DNA of 64,000 nt from DASUCS01 sp041166745 (GTDB lineage: Bacteria; Actinomycetota; Acidimicrobiia; Acidimicrobiales; JACDCH01): assembly GCA_041166745.1 (NCBI GenBank), contig JBEEGH010000013.1, forward strand, positions 124,001 through 188,000, given 5' to 3'. The notes under the pieces were generated by a model. The model was not told the origin of the DNA. It was given only the letters and a program-made list of their open reading frames with translations, and ran no database searches. The translations under genes and the position numbers were made by a program. This document shows positions 28,530 to 37,615 of the stretch, piece by piece; position 1 is the first letter of the stretch; each line of letters begins with the position of its first letter.

Positions 28530-29705
28530 ATGCTGAGATCTCGAACCCTGGTTGCGGGCTTTATTGCCCTAACCCTCATCTTCGCCGCCTGTGGCAGCGA
28601 CAAGAAACCCGCAGCGAGCGGCTCTGGCGGGTCGTCGGCCGCCGCGAACGTAAAGACTGTCAAGGTGGGGATCATGTTCTCGTTGACTGGCCCCGCGCAG
28701 AGCTACGGCGTCGAGTCGAAGAAGGGCGCCGAGATCGGCATCGACTACGCAAACGAAGTCATCCTGAAGGACAAGTTCAAGCTCGACCCGACGTACGCCG
28801 ACGATCAGAGCGATCCGACGCACGGCGTCGCTGTGTTCGAAGACTTGGCCTCCCAGCCGGACGTCGCGATCATCGGTGGCGCAACTCTTCAGCAGACGGC
28901 CGCCGCAGTGGCGCCCGGTGCCGACGATGCCAAGATCCCGTTCATCTCGGCCACGGGAACCGATCCCACACTCACGGGGGCCAGCAAGTACGTCTGGGCG
29001 CCGATCCCGAACAACACTGACCAAGGCGCGGCCGCCTACGCCACCGTCAAGAAGACCGCCAACGCTGATGTGAAGAAGCTTGCGATCATCCACGACGACC
29101 GCAACTACGGCAAGCTGAACACCGAGTCCTTCAAGGCTGAGGTGCAGAAGGACGGTCGGTTCGAGGTTGTCTGCGATGAGACGTCGCCATTCGGTGCCCA
29201 GACGACCGAGCCGCAGATTCTTGCGTGCCAAAACAGCAACCCCGACGCCTTTGTCGGATTCGTCATCAACCCTCAGGGAACTGTATTCCTGAAGGATCTC
29301 CAGCGACTGGGAGTCACGAAGCAGATCTTCGGTGCACTGGGCTTCGCGGACGAAGCGCTGCTTGGCGCTGCCGGCTCAGCCGCCGAGAACATGCATCTGA
29401 CGACGCTGCTGCTTGCTTCGGCACCGATCAACGACGTTCAACGCGAGTTCGTCGACCGGTTCACGAAGAAGTTCGGTGTCGCACCAGTGAACAACGACAT
29501 CTACGGCTTCGAAGTCGTCACGATGATCGCCCAAGCGCTGCTCAAAGCAAATGACACAACACGTGACGCGCTCAATGCTGCGATGACCGACCTCAAATGG
29601 ACCGGGGCAGCCGGAAACTTCGCAGTGAAGGTGAACCATCAGGCTTGGGGCGGAGTCATGACCACCGCAGTGGTCAAGTCCGGAAAGATGCAGCCAGTCA
29701 GCTGA
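28530..29705 (+). CDS. Liv-type ABC transporter substrate-binding lipoprotein
   Basis: A 391-residue protein. A hydrophobic leader ends in the lipobox LIFAAC (Cys at about residue 21), so it is membrane-anchored. The mature part is a type 1 binding fold: VGIMFSLTGPAQSYGVES, IIGGATLQQTAAAVAPG, KLAIIHDDRNYGKLN and VNNDIYGFEVVTMIAQALL. It delivers the substrate to the permease genes downstream. The Liv fold also serves aromatic acids and other carboxylates, so branched-chain amino acids are only one possibility. A 13-bp hairpin follows the stop. Confidence 0.92.
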   Translation: MLRSRTLVAGFIALTLIFAACGSDKKPAASGSGGSSAAANVKTVKVGIMFSLTGPAQSYGVESKKGAEIGIDYANEVILKDKFKLDPTYADDQSDPTHGVAVFEDLASQPDVAIIGGATLQQTAAAVAPGADDAKIPFISATGTDPTLTGASKYVWAPIPNNTDQGAAAYATVKKTANADVKKLAIIHDDRNYGKLNTESFKAEVQKDGRFEVVCDETSPFGAQTTEPQILACQNSNPDAFVGFVINPQGTVFLKDLQRLGVTKQIFGALGFADEALLGAAGSAAENMHLTTLLLASAPINDVQREFVDRFTKKFGVAPVNNDIYGFEVVTMIAQALLKANDTTRDALNAAMTDLKWTGAAGNFAVKVNHQAWGGVMTTAVVKSGKMQPVS

Positions 29706-29714
29706 CCACTTCCC

Positions 29715-29751
29715 GGGGCTTCGGCGCATGACCTAACGGCGCCGAAGCCCC
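29715..29751 (+). terminator. Intercistronic hairpin after the binding-protein gene
   Basis: GGGGCTTCGGCGC (29715-29727) and GCGCCGAAGCCCC (29739-29751) form a perfect 13-bp stem with an 11-base loop. There is no T-run, so it may be a partial terminator or an mRNA stabiliser that raises binding-protein levels over the permease. Confidence 0.65.
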
Positions 29752-29781
29752 CGAGGTGATCACTTACTGACCGAGGACACC

Positions 29782-30669
29782 ATGACACTTACGCAGGCCG
29801 TTCAGCTCGCCATCGTTGGCCTCATCGTTGGCTGTGCCTACTCGATGGCCGCTCTCGGCTTCGCCTTCACCTATCGCGTGACGAGGTTCGTGAACTTCGC
29901 GCAGGGGCATTTGCTCATGATGGGCGGAGCGGTGACGATCGCCCTCACCGAGGGCGGTGCGCCCATCCTCATCGCGATCCTCGGGGCGGCATTGTTCGGC
30001 GGGTTCATTGGGCTGATCACTGACCTTGTGGTGGTTCGACCCATCGCTCGATACGGGCTCCACTCGGTCGGAATCGCCACCCTCGCCGTTGCATTCATGC
30101 TGGAGGGTTTGGCCGCCAAGCTCATCGGCCGCGACCCTCGATTCCTCGACTCCTTCAGTGGAGGAAGAGTCACGACGGTCGGCGGCGTGCGCATCCAATG
30201 GGACGGTGCGCTCCTTGTAGTCGTGACCGTCCTTTTGTTCGCGCTGCTCGGCTTCTACCTGCGGCACTCGTGGGGCGGCAAAGCGATGCTAATGACGGCG
30301 GAGAACAAGGTCGGAAGCCTTCTGCAAGGAGTTCGAACCGGGCGGATCGAGGCGGCCGCGTTCGCGATTTCGGGGTTCGTCGCAGGCCTCGGCGGTGCGC
30401 TGTTCGCTCCGATGTATTCGACGACGTACAACGGCGGCCTCACGCTCGCGGTAGCGGCCTTTGCGGCAGCAACCCTCGGCGGCCTCGGCAGCCTCGCCGG
30501 AGCCTTGCTCGGCGGTGTACTCGTCGGGGTCGTATCGGCGTTCGCGTCGTACTGGTATGGCGGCGAGGCTGGCCAGCTCTCGACCGTGGTTCTCTTGGTT
30601 GCGATCTTGAGCTTTCGACCTTCGGGCTTGTTCGGTCTTCGCACCGGCCGAGTGGACTGGAGGGCATAG
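29782..30669 (+). CDS. livH: Liv-type ABC transporter permease (LivH)
   Basis: A 295-residue membrane protein with about eight hydrophobic segments. MTLTQAVQLAIVGLIVGCAY, FAFTYRVTRFVNFAQGHLLM and the Gly/Ala-rich AAFAAATLGGLGSLAGALLGG loop are typical of the LivH permease, including the coupling helix. GAGGAC precedes the ATG. It ends two bases before the LivM-LivG fusion. Confidence 0.92.
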   Translation: MTLTQAVQLAIVGLIVGCAYSMAALGFAFTYRVTRFVNFAQGHLLMMGGAVTIALTEGGAPILIAILGAALFGGFIGLITDLVVVRPIARYGLHSVGIATLAVAFMLEGLAAKLIGRDPRFLDSFSGGRVTTVGGVRIQWDGALLVVVTVLLFALLGFYLRHSWGGKAMLMTAENKVGSLLQGVRTGRIEAAAFAISGFVAGLGGALFAPMYSTTYNGGLTLAVAAFAAATLGGLGSLAGALLGGVLVGVVSAFASYWYGGEAGQLSTVVLLVAILSFRPSGLFGLRTGRVDWRA

Positions 30670-30671
30670 AG

Positions 30672-32486
30672 GTGGCTCCGAAGACCTGGCTGTCGCGACT
30701 GCCAGCATTCGCCATACCCGTCGCATTCATTTCAATAGGTATCGCGTTCCTCGTTCTCACACCCTTCTGGCTAGACGACTACAACCTGCGACTCGTGGGG
30801 CTCGCCGGCATCTACGCGATCCTCGCCCTCAGCCTCGGGACACTGATGCGTTTCACCGGCCAGCTATCACTGGCGCACGGGTCCTTCGCGGCAATCGGTG
30901 CTTACACGATGGCGGTCGGCACGGTGGATCACGGCCAGGACTTCTGGGTGATGGCTCTAGCCGGCGTCCTCGCTACCAGCCTCGTTGGTTATCTCCTCGC
31001 TCGACCCCTCCTTCGGCTGAGCGGCTTCTACCTCATCGTCGCGACACTGGCATTTTCTGAGCTCGTCACGATCCTCGCCAGAGGCAGCCTCAGCGAGATC
31101 ACCCATGGCGTGCAGGGACTGACTGGAATACGCCGACCTGAGCTCTTCGGATTCGTCATCACACCCGGAGAAAATCTCTTCAGGTTCTCGTGGGGCGTCG
31201 TGCTCGTCGGTGTCATCGTGGTCGAGTGGTTCGCCCACCGAACGCCTATTGGAATTGCACTACGTGCTGCGGCCGAAGATCCAGTCGGCGCCAAATCCTT
31301 TGGCCTTCCTGCGGTCCGGCGGCAGGCGATCGTCTTTGCGGTCAGCGCCGGCGCGGCTGCGTTCGCCGGCATCCTGCTCGCCGTCGCGTCGCGGTCGGTC
31401 GATCCCGATGGTTTTTCGATCGGCTTGTCGGTTTCCGCATTCACCATGATCATCGTCGGTGGTGCCGGTGCCGCGCTCGGGCCCGTTCTTGCCGCGATCG
31501 GATTGACCGAACTTCCAGAATTCGTCGACTGGTTTGGGACCTACCAGCAGTCGATCGAGGGCATCATCATCGTCGCTGTTCTGCTTCTCCGGCCCAAAGG
31601 TCTGGTGTCGTTCGCACCATTCCGAAAGCGGTCGAGGGCGGCTCGCTCGCAACCCGATGCGTCGCCGACTCTGCGGCTCGCCGCTGCGGTGACGCGCAAC
31701 CCGGCATCGACGACCCGCTCGCTTTCGCTGAGGGCCGCTGGCGTCACCAAGTCGTTCGACGGACTTACGGCGCTATCGGACGTGACGATCGAATTTGAAT
31801 CGGGTCGCGTCACCGGGATCATGGGACCGAATGGTGCCGGGAAAACAACTCTCCTGAACGTCATCAGCGGGCTCATCGTCGCGGATAGCGGCACCATCGC
31901 TTTGAACGACGACGTAATCAAGCGTCCGACTCCAGAAGCGATGGTGCGGCGCGGCGTCGTCCGCACCTACCAGACGCCTCGAATCTTTCGAGAACTCAGC
32001 GCGCTCGAGAACGTCTCGTGTGGCTCCTACCGGGCGCGCGGTGCGCGACGATCTGCAGGCCGGCGCCCGCGTGGCGGAGACGATGACCTTGATCGCGTTC
32101 TCGAGCTAACTGGATTGACCGAGCTGATTCATCAGTCGTACGACATCTCGAACGTTCCGTTCGGGACGCTCCGGCTGATCGAGATCGCCAGGGTTCTGCT
32201 AACGAGACCCGACTTCGTGCTGCTGGACGAGCCAGCTGCGGGGTTGGATCCCCGCGAACGGGCCTTGCTCGCGGACCTGATCGACGAACTTCGGTCGGAA
32301 GGAATTGGCGTAGCGCTCATCGAGCACGACGTTCCCTTCCTACTGTCCGTAGCGGACGTCGTCGGCGTCATGAATTTTGGTGAACTCCTTCGAACCGGGA
32401 CGCCGCAGGAAGTTCGCCATGATCCCGTCGTGCAAGAGATCTATCTGGGTGGAGCACACCATGGTGAGGCGGAGGTCGTGGTGTGA
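30672..32486 (+). CDS. Fused Liv-type permease and ATPase (LivM-LivG)
   Basis: About 604 residues from a GTG at 30672; the open frame further upstream is a shadow within livH. Residues 1 to about 310 are a LivM permease (LRLVGLAGIYAILALSLGTL, LSLAHGSFAAIGAYTMAVG). A linker of about 40 residues follows, then a LivG ATPase with Walker A GPNGAGKTT at about 385, the signature VPFGTLRLIEIARVLL, Walker B FVLLDEPAAGLDP and an H-loop in LIEHDVPF. Fusion of these two subunits in one chain is known in some actinobacteria and fixes their ratio. It overlaps livF by four bases. Confidence 0.92.
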   Translation: MAPKTWLSRLPAFAIPVAFISIGIAFLVLTPFWLDDYNLRLVGLAGIYAILALSLGTLMRFTGQLSLAHGSFAAIGAYTMAVGTVDHGQDFWVMALAGVLATSLVGYLLARPLLRLSGFYLIVATLAFSELVTILARGSLSEITHGVQGLTGIRRPELFGFVITPGENLFRFSWGVVLVGVIVVEWFAHRTPIGIALRAAAEDPVGAKSFGLPAVRRQAIVFAVSAGAAAFAGILLAVASRSVDPDGFSIGLSVSAFTMIIVGGAGAALGPVLAAIGLTELPEFVDWFGTYQQSIEGIIIVAVLLLRPKGLVSFAPFRKRSRAARSQPDASPTLRLAAAVTRNPASTTRSLSLRAAGVTKSFDGLTALSDVTIEFESGRVTGIMGPNGAGKTTLLNVISGLIVADSGTIALNDDVIKRPTPEAMVRRGVVRTYQTPRIFRELSALENVSCGSYRARGARRSAGRRPRGGDDDLDRVLELTGLTELIHQSYDISNVPFGTLRLIEIARVLLTRPDFVLLDEPAAGLDPRERALLADLIDELRSEGIGVALIEHDVPFLLSVADVVGVMNFGELLRTGTPQEVRHDPVVQEIYLGGAHHGEAEVVV

Positions 32487-33205
32487 GCAATGTTCTCGAG
32501 TTGGAGAAGGTCGTTGTCGCTCGAGGCGCGATCGAGGTGATCCGCGGTCTGAGCTTGGAGCTCAGGGAACGTGAAGTTCTTGCGGTGATGGGCCCGAACG
32601 GTGCGGGAAAAACCTCGCTGCTTGAAGCGATTGTCGGCCTGATCCCGCTGAAATCCGGAACGGTCAAGATTTCCGGCACCGCACCCTCACGACTTACACC
32701 GCCCGAGATGATTCGTCTCGGTGTCACCCTCGTACCTCAGGACCGTCACCTTTTCCCCAACTTCACAGTGGAAGAGAACGTGAAGGTGGGTGGCTACATC
32801 CACAGGCGCAAGGCCGCCGAGATGGCCACCCGCCTCGAGAGTGTTCTCAAACTCTTCCCCAACCTGGATCGCCTCCGGCACTCGCGAGCATCGGCCCTAA
32901 GCGGCGGCGAACAGCAAATGGCGGCAGTCGCTAGGGCGATGATGAGCAACCCCCGGGTCCTGCTGCTCGACGAACCGTCGCATGGTCTCGCGCCGAAGGT
33001 CATCGAGGAGCTAGTGAGCCGACTCACCGACATTGTCGAGACGTCCGGCGGAGCAGTGATCATCGCCGAGCAGAACATGGACGTCGTGAGTTCGCTCGCC
33101 AATCGGTTCCTGTTCTTGGACGCTTCCGACGATCCTCTTGAGTTGTCTCGCGAGGAACTGACGACGTCTGCAGTTGCCAACGCGTACTTCGGTCCGACTC
33201 GCTAG
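32483..33205 (+). CDS. livF: Liv-type ABC transporter ATPase (LivF)
   Basis: A 240-residue ATPase. Walker A is GPNGAGKTS at about residue 35, the signature is LSGGEQQMAAVARAM, Walker B is VLLLDEPSHGLAP, and the LVPQDRHLFPNFTVEEN segment is typical of LivF. It partners the LivG half of the preceding fusion. The GTG start overlaps that gene's stop. Confidence 0.94.
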   Translation: MSNVLELEKVVVARGAIEVIRGLSLELREREVLAVMGPNGAGKTSLLEAIVGLIPLKSGTVKISGTAPSRLTPPEMIRLGVTLVPQDRHLFPNFTVEENVKVGGYIHRRKAAEMATRLESVLKLFPNLDRLRHSRASALSGGEQQMAAVARAMMSNPRVLLLDEPSHGLAPKVIEELVSRLTDIVETSGGAVIIAEQNMDVVSSLANRFLFLDASDDPLELSREELTTSAVANAYFGPTR

Positions 33206-33273
33206 TCGGCATTCGTTAGATCACCACCCGCGACAACGCTCTTCAACGTCGCAACCAATGAAACGAGAACAAG

Positions 33274-34437
33274 ATGACGCAACTTCCTCTCGACGGCGTC
33301 AGGGTCGTCGACATCACCCGATTGCTGCCTGGCGGACTGGCGACTCTCGCCCTGTCCGATTTAGGCGCCGACGTAGTGAAGGTCGAACTGCCACCGAACG
33401 GCGATCACCTTCGTGCTTACGAGCCTCTCACCGAGAACGGCATGGGCGCGCTCTACAACTCTCTCGATCGCGACAAGCGCAGCGTCGTTCTCGATTACCG
33501 GAACGAAGCCGGGCGCAAAGAGTTTCTCGAGCTCGTGAAGACCGCTGACGTTCTTGTCGAAGGCTTCCGTCCTGGAACGCTGACGAAGTACGACCTCGAC
33601 TACGAGAGCCTCAAGGCGCTGAAGCCTGAGCTTGTATACGCATCGATCACCGGGTACGGACAGACAGGCGACCTTCGCGACATGCCGTCGCACGGCCTCA
33701 ACATGGATGCGCTAGCCGGCTACGCCGAGGTGACGAAGACGGAGAAGGCGGATTACACGGTCGTCGCGGTGGAGTTGCAGCTCGGCCTTCCGCGCTCCGT
33801 GTTGCTCGGCGGTCTGCAGGCTGCGCTTGGGATCAGTGCGGCGTTGGTTCGAGCTCGCTCGACGGGTGAGGGGTCCTACATCGACGTCAGTTGTTGGGAC
33901 GCGGCTGTCACCTCCGATCCATGGCTCGCGTTTGCCACGCTCAACGACGTGCCCACCCTGCGGACTTACTGCTCTGACAACTCGCCGAAGCTGGCGCCGT
34001 ATCTGACGAAAGACGACGAAGTGATTGTGCTTTGTCCGATCGAGCCTCACCTGTGGGCCCGGTTTTGCGCCGTCGTCGAGCGTCCGGACCTGCTGCCCGA
34101 GGACACAGAGGGCCCACGTGTCGAGTGGGATGAAGGCGACAGCGCGCTCTACCCGGAGGTAGCTCGAATCATGCGGACCAAAACCTTGGCCGAATGGCAA
34201 CGGATACTCACCGAAGCCGGCGTGCCCGCCAGCCCCGTGCAGTCGACCAAGACCGCGCTCTCGGGACCGGTGGCGTCCGACCGCGAGCTGGTCTGGTCGG
34301 ATGTCGAAGGGCTTCCGGGCGAGCGGTTCGTCGGCCCTGCGTTGCGCATGAACGGATCTCGCGGGCATGACGGCCGAGTCGCGCCCGCACCGACGTACGG
34401 GCAGCACACCGAGGAGGTGTTGGGTGAGCTCAGGTAG
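33274..34437 (+). CDS. Family III CoA transferase (CaiB/BaiF type)
   Basis: A 387-residue protein of standard length. It has the N-terminal LDGVRVVDITRLLPGGLATLALSDLGADVVKVE, VEGFRPGTLTKYDLDYE, and the catalytic Asp in HGLNMDALAGYAE near residue 150. It resembles the alpha-methylacyl-CoA racemase and CoA transferase branch. It may activate the imported acid or epimerise an alpha-methyl thioester. It is the next gene after livF, 68 bases away, and overlaps the AhpD-like gene by 14 bases. Confidence 0.9.
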   Translation: MTQLPLDGVRVVDITRLLPGGLATLALSDLGADVVKVELPPNGDHLRAYEPLTENGMGALYNSLDRDKRSVVLDYRNEAGRKEFLELVKTADVLVEGFRPGTLTKYDLDYESLKALKPELVYASITGYGQTGDLRDMPSHGLNMDALAGYAEVTKTEKADYTVVAVELQLGLPRSVLLGGLQAALGISAALVRARSTGEGSYIDVSCWDAAVTSDPWLAFATLNDVPTLRTYCSDNSPKLAPYLTKDDEVIVLCPIEPHLWARFCAVVERPDLLPEDTEGPRVEWDEGDSALYPEVARIMRTKTLAEWQRILTEAGVPASPVQSTKTALSGPVASDRELVWSDVEGLPGERFVGPALRMNGSRGHDGRVAPAPTYGQHTEEVLGELR

Positions 34438-35038
34438 CTCGTCGGCGCGCCCACGCGCGAGCGGCCAACCGCGCCTTCAGCCGCTACCGATCGACGAAGT
34501 GGACCCGCGCGTGCGGGCCCTCGTCGAGCATCCCGACGTGGCGGCGTCCCCCGCCCGCAACGTGTATCTCACGTTCGGTCGGCATCCTGGTCTGCTGGCC
34601 AAGTGGTCACCGTTCGCGGGGAAGCTTCTTGTCGGTCGACTTCCGGCGAGAGATCGTGAGCTGCTCATTCTGCGCTCCTCGTTGTTGTCGTCGTGCGAAT
34701 ACGAATGGGGCCATCACGTTCTGCTCGGTGAGAAGGCCGGCATTGGGTCCGATGATGTCGAGGCGGTCGCCGAGGGCCCGGGGTCAGCCCACTGGTCGGA
34801 GCAGGAAGCCGCTCTGCTCACCGCGGCCGATGAGCTCCACGACGCCGCCGAGATGACAGACGAGACTTGGAAGACACTGGCGCAGGCGTACGACGAATCT
34901 CAGTTGATAGAGATTCCGCTCGTCGTCGGGCAGTACATGATGCTGTCGTTCCTCTTGAACACGCTCCGGGTAGAACGTGAGCCAGGAGTGCCGGGCTTCG
35001 ACCAGTTGCCTATCGAGACTCGCCCAGCCGTTCGCTAG
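34424..35038 (+). CDS. Carboxymuconolactone decarboxylase (AhpD-like) family protein
   Basis: About 204 residues from a GTG at 34424, chosen because GAGGAGG lies seven bases upstream; an earlier start inside the CoA transferase gene is less likely. The CMD core is LPARDRELLILRSSLLSSCEYEWGHHV. It has a single Cys, where peroxidase-type AhpD has CxxC, so it resembles the CMD-like enzymes common in degradation clusters. The helical C-terminal half ends in LVVGQYMMLSFLLNT. Its 3' end overlaps the convergent hydrolase by four bases. Confidence 0.87.
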   Translation: MSSGSSSARPRASGQPRLQPLPIDEVDPRVRALVEHPDVAASPARNVYLTFGRHPGLLAKWSPFAGKLLVGRLPARDRELLILRSSLLSSCEYEWGHHVLLGEKAGIGSDDVEAVAEGPGSAHWSEQEAALLTAADELHDAAEMTDETWKTLAQAYDESQLIEIPLVVGQYMMLSFLLNTLRVEREPGVPGFDQLPIETRPAVR

Positions 35039-36225
35039 TCGAGGCTGTCCCGTAACGGACGAAAGAAGGCGCGCAGATCCTCCACGAGGAGGCCGGGTTG
35101 CTCGGACGGCGCGAAGTGCCCACCGCGAGGCATGACTGACCAGTGCTGCAGGTTCGCGTGGCGAGCGACAAATCGTTTGGGTAGCAGCGCCAGTTCTCGC
35201 GGGAACACCGCTATGCCAACTGGCGCCTCGAGGACCGGCCGACGCTCGTGCACCGGTCTGAACGGCGACGCGTAGTGATCGGCGTAGAAGCGAAGGCTCG
35301 ATGCGACCGTGCCACTGAACCAGTACAGCGCCGCCGTCGTGATGAGCTCGTCCTTGCTGAAACATGCCTCGACGTCACCGTCGCAATCGCTGAACGCCCG
35401 ACGGCGCTCCACGATCCACGACAACAGACCCGCGGGCGAATCAGCGAGCGCGTGTGCGAGGCTGTGAGGAGACCCACGGTGCACTGCCACATGGCTCCGT
35501 GCGGCCACCAGCCCTCTCGCCGTGTGTTCGGCCCAATCGCCCTCGCCTGCGGCATAGTCGTTCTGTTCCGGATCGAACTTTCCGATGGGCAGCCCGGCTT
35601 CGAGCATCACCGGGAATGTCATGTGCGCGCCGACGAGATGGTCGGCGTGTGCATGCGCAAGGTAGGCCGTGACAACGGCCCCCCAATCGCCGCCTTGGGC
35701 GCCGTACCGGTCGAAACCCAGCACGTCAACCATCAGCTGCTGCCACAGGTCGCCGATGATCCAACAGTCGAGTGGTGCCCGAGCAGGTGCGGAGAAGGGA
35801 TGTCCGGGAAGCGCAGGGACCACGACGTCGAACGCGTCCCTCGAGTCGCCTCCGAACCGCGTGGGATCGGATAGGGGAGCGATCACCTGCTCGAAGTCCC
35901 AGAAGGTCCAGGGCCAGCCATGAGTGAGAACGAGTGGCAGCGGTTTCGGGCCGTGACCCGGCGCCAGAACGAAGTGGACGACCTGTCCTTCGATCGTCGT
36001 CCGATGGTGCGACCAGCTGTTCATGCGCGCCTCGTGCGCGCGCCAGTCGTACGCATCGAGCCAGTGGCTTACGAGTTCGTCGAGGTATCGCGCTTCGGTG
36101 CCGTACTGCCATCCCGAGTGGTCGAAGTCATCGGACCTGGTCCTTGCCAATCGGTGGCGGAGATCGTCGAGATCCCTCTGGGGCACCGAGATCTCGAAAC
36201 TTTCGACCAACCCCTTGCGAGTCAC
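35035..36225 (-). CDS. Epoxide hydrolase-like alpha/beta hydrolase (EHN domain)
   Basis: A 396-residue protein. The N-terminal EHN domain (FEISVPQRDLDDLRHRLARTR, GTEARYLDELVSHWLDAYDW) precedes an alpha/beta hydrolase with HGWPWTFWDF (oxyanion region), the nucleophile Asp in GAQGGDWGAVVTAYLA, and the catalytic His in PRGGHFAPSEQPG. This is the layout of bacterial relatives of microsomal epoxide hydrolase, and the length is normal. The GTG start at 36225 lies next to operator E; TAGTAT is eight bases upstream and AAGGAA could serve as a ribosome site. Confidence 0.88.
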   Translation of the reverse strand: MTRKGLVESFEISVPQRDLDDLRHRLARTRSDDFDHSGWQYGTEARYLDELVSHWLDAYDWRAHEARMNSWSHHRTTIEGQVVHFVLAPGHGPKPLPLVLTHGWPWTFWDFEQVIAPLSDPTRFGGDSRDAFDVVVPALPGHPFSAPARAPLDCWIIGDLWQQLMVDVLGFDRYGAQGGDWGAVVTAYLAHAHADHLVGAHMTFPVMLEAGLPIGKFDPEQNDYAAGEGDWAEHTARGLVAARSHVAVHRGSPHSLAHALADSPAGLLSWIVERRRAFSDCDGDVEACFSKDELITTAALYWFSGTVASSLRFYADHYASPFRPVHERRPVLEAPVGIAVFPRELALLPKRFVARHANLQHWSVMPRGGHFAPSEQPGLLVEDLRAFFRPLRDSLD

Positions 36226-36226
36226 A

Positions 36227-36245
36227 ATTCCTTATACTAATCTAC
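36227..36245 (-). promoter_or_regulatory. Island operator copy E
   Basis: On the minus strand GTAGATTAGTATAAGGAAT, between the divergent epoxide hydrolase and amidohydrolase 5 genes. It is the weakest copy. It overlaps a possible -10 (TAGTAT) and a possible ribosome site of the hydrolase gene. Confidence 0.4.
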
Positions 36246-36319
36246 GGGAGCTCTTGGTGGGTCCTGGCCAGAGTTGCTCGCCATCCGCGAGCCACGTCGA
36301 GCGATCGAAGGCTGAGTCG

Positions 36320-37615
36320 ATGAACCTCGAAGACATGATCCTTGTAAGCGTCGACGACCATGTTGTGGAGCCGGCGCACATGTTCGAGGGGAGGCTGCCG
36401 AAGAAGTACGAGGAGGCAGCGCCCCGATTCGTCCGCACCGACGATGGAATCAACGCGTGGCAATACGACGGCGTCCTGGTGCCGAACTTCGGTCTGAACG
36501 CAGTTGCCGGCCGACCACCGGAGGAGTACGGGCTCGAGCCGACTGCGATCGAGGAGATTCGAGACGGCTGCTATGACATCGATCATCGCATCCAGGACAT
36601 GAATGCCAATGGCGTTCTCGGATCTCTTTGCTTCCCGTCGTTTGTGCAGTTCTGCGGCCAGCTGCTGTCCCGGACGAAGGACAAGGATCAAGCCCTCGCG
36701 ATGATCCGCGCCTACAACGACTGGCATGTCGACGAGTGGTGCGGGACATACCCGGGTCGCTTCATCCCCCTCGGGCTCCTTCCGCTGTGGGACGCGAACC
36801 TGATGGCCGACGAGGTCAAGCGTCTGGCCCAGAAGGGTTGCCACGCCGTCAGCTTCTCGGAGAACCCGTCTTTGTTGCGCTACGAGAGCTTGCACCACGA
36901 AACCTGGAACCCGTTCTGGGAAGCGTGCGACGAGCACGGCACGGTCGTCTGCCTACACATCGGCAGCTCGTCAAAGATGCCAATCACCGCAGCTGACGCA
37001 CCCATCGACGTTTTGATCACGTTGAGTCCGATCAACATCGTCCAAGCGGCCTCCGACCTCATCTGGAGCCGAATCCTTCGCGATCATCCGAATCTCAAGA
37101 TCGCCCTCTCCGAGGGTGGCATCGGGTGGATTCCCTACTTCCTCGAGCGAATCGACTTCGTGTACCAGCAGCATCGGGCGTGGACCAACCAGGACTTCGG
37201 TTCGCAGCTGCCGTCCGAGGTGTTCCGCGATCGCGTCATCACCTGCTTCATCGACGACCAGTTCGGCCTCGAGAGTCGCAGCAGACTCAACATGGACAAT
37301 GTCACTTGGGAGTGCGACTACCCGCATTCCGACTCCACGTGGCCGCGATCGCCAGAGGCCCTCCACACTTCTCTAGCGTCGTTGTCCGACGATGAGATCA
37401 ACCGCGTGACCCACCAGAACGCCATGCGGCTGTTTCAGTTCGACCCATTCGCCTCACGGCCGAGAGCAGAGTGCACTGTCGCGGCGTTGCGGGCAGCGTC
37501 GAGCGGCTGGGATGTGGCCACAGTTTCCCGGGGCGAAGCGCGTGCCTCGCGCTCCACCTTGGCCGCCGACCTCATGACGGCGAACCGACGTCGGCCGGTC
37601 GAAGCCACTCCATGA
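36320..37615 (+). CDS. Amidohydrolase-superfamily protein 5
   Basis: A 431-residue protein from the ATG at 36320; the longer frame back to 36023 overlaps the divergent gene and is rejected. It is a close relative of protein 2: ILVSVDDHVVEPAHMFEGRLP, KGCHAVSFSENPSL, VVCLHIGSSSKMP, IALSEGGIGWIPYFLERID and WECDYPHSDSTWP. It carries an extra Arg/Ala-rich tail of about 45 residues after the barrel. It overlaps the SDR gene by four bases (ATGA). Confidence 0.88.
   Translation: MNLEDMILVSVDDHVVEPAHMFEGRLPKKYEEAAPRFVRTDDGINAWQYDGVLVPNFGLNAVAGRPPEEYGLEPTAIEEIRDGCYDIDHRIQDMNANGVLGSLCFPSFVQFCGQLLSRTKDKDQALAMIRAYNDWHVDEWCGTYPGRFIPLGLLPLWDANLMADEVKRLAQKGCHAVSFSENPSLLRYESLHHETWNPFWEACDEHGTVVCLHIGSSSKMPITAADAPIDVLITLSPINIVQAASDLIWSRILRDHPNLKIALSEGGIGWIPYFLERIDFVYQQHRAWTNQDFGSQLPSEVFRDRVITCFIDDQFGLESRSRLNMDNVTWECDYPHSDSTWPRSPEALHTSLASLSDDEINRVTHQNAMRLFQFDPFASRPRAECTVAALRAASSGWDVATVSRGEARASRSTLAADLMTANRRRPVEATP

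Noticed and set aside
30198..30671. N-terminal extension of the LivM-LivG frame
   Set aside because: It overlaps livH in another frame and translates to Arg-rich noise. LivM homology begins at the GTG at 30672.
36227..36245. Treating operator copy E as certain
   Set aside because: The AAGGAA part doubles as a possible ribosome site and TAGTAT as a possible -10 of the hydrolase gene, so its match may be partly fortuitous. Kept only as a low-confidence site.
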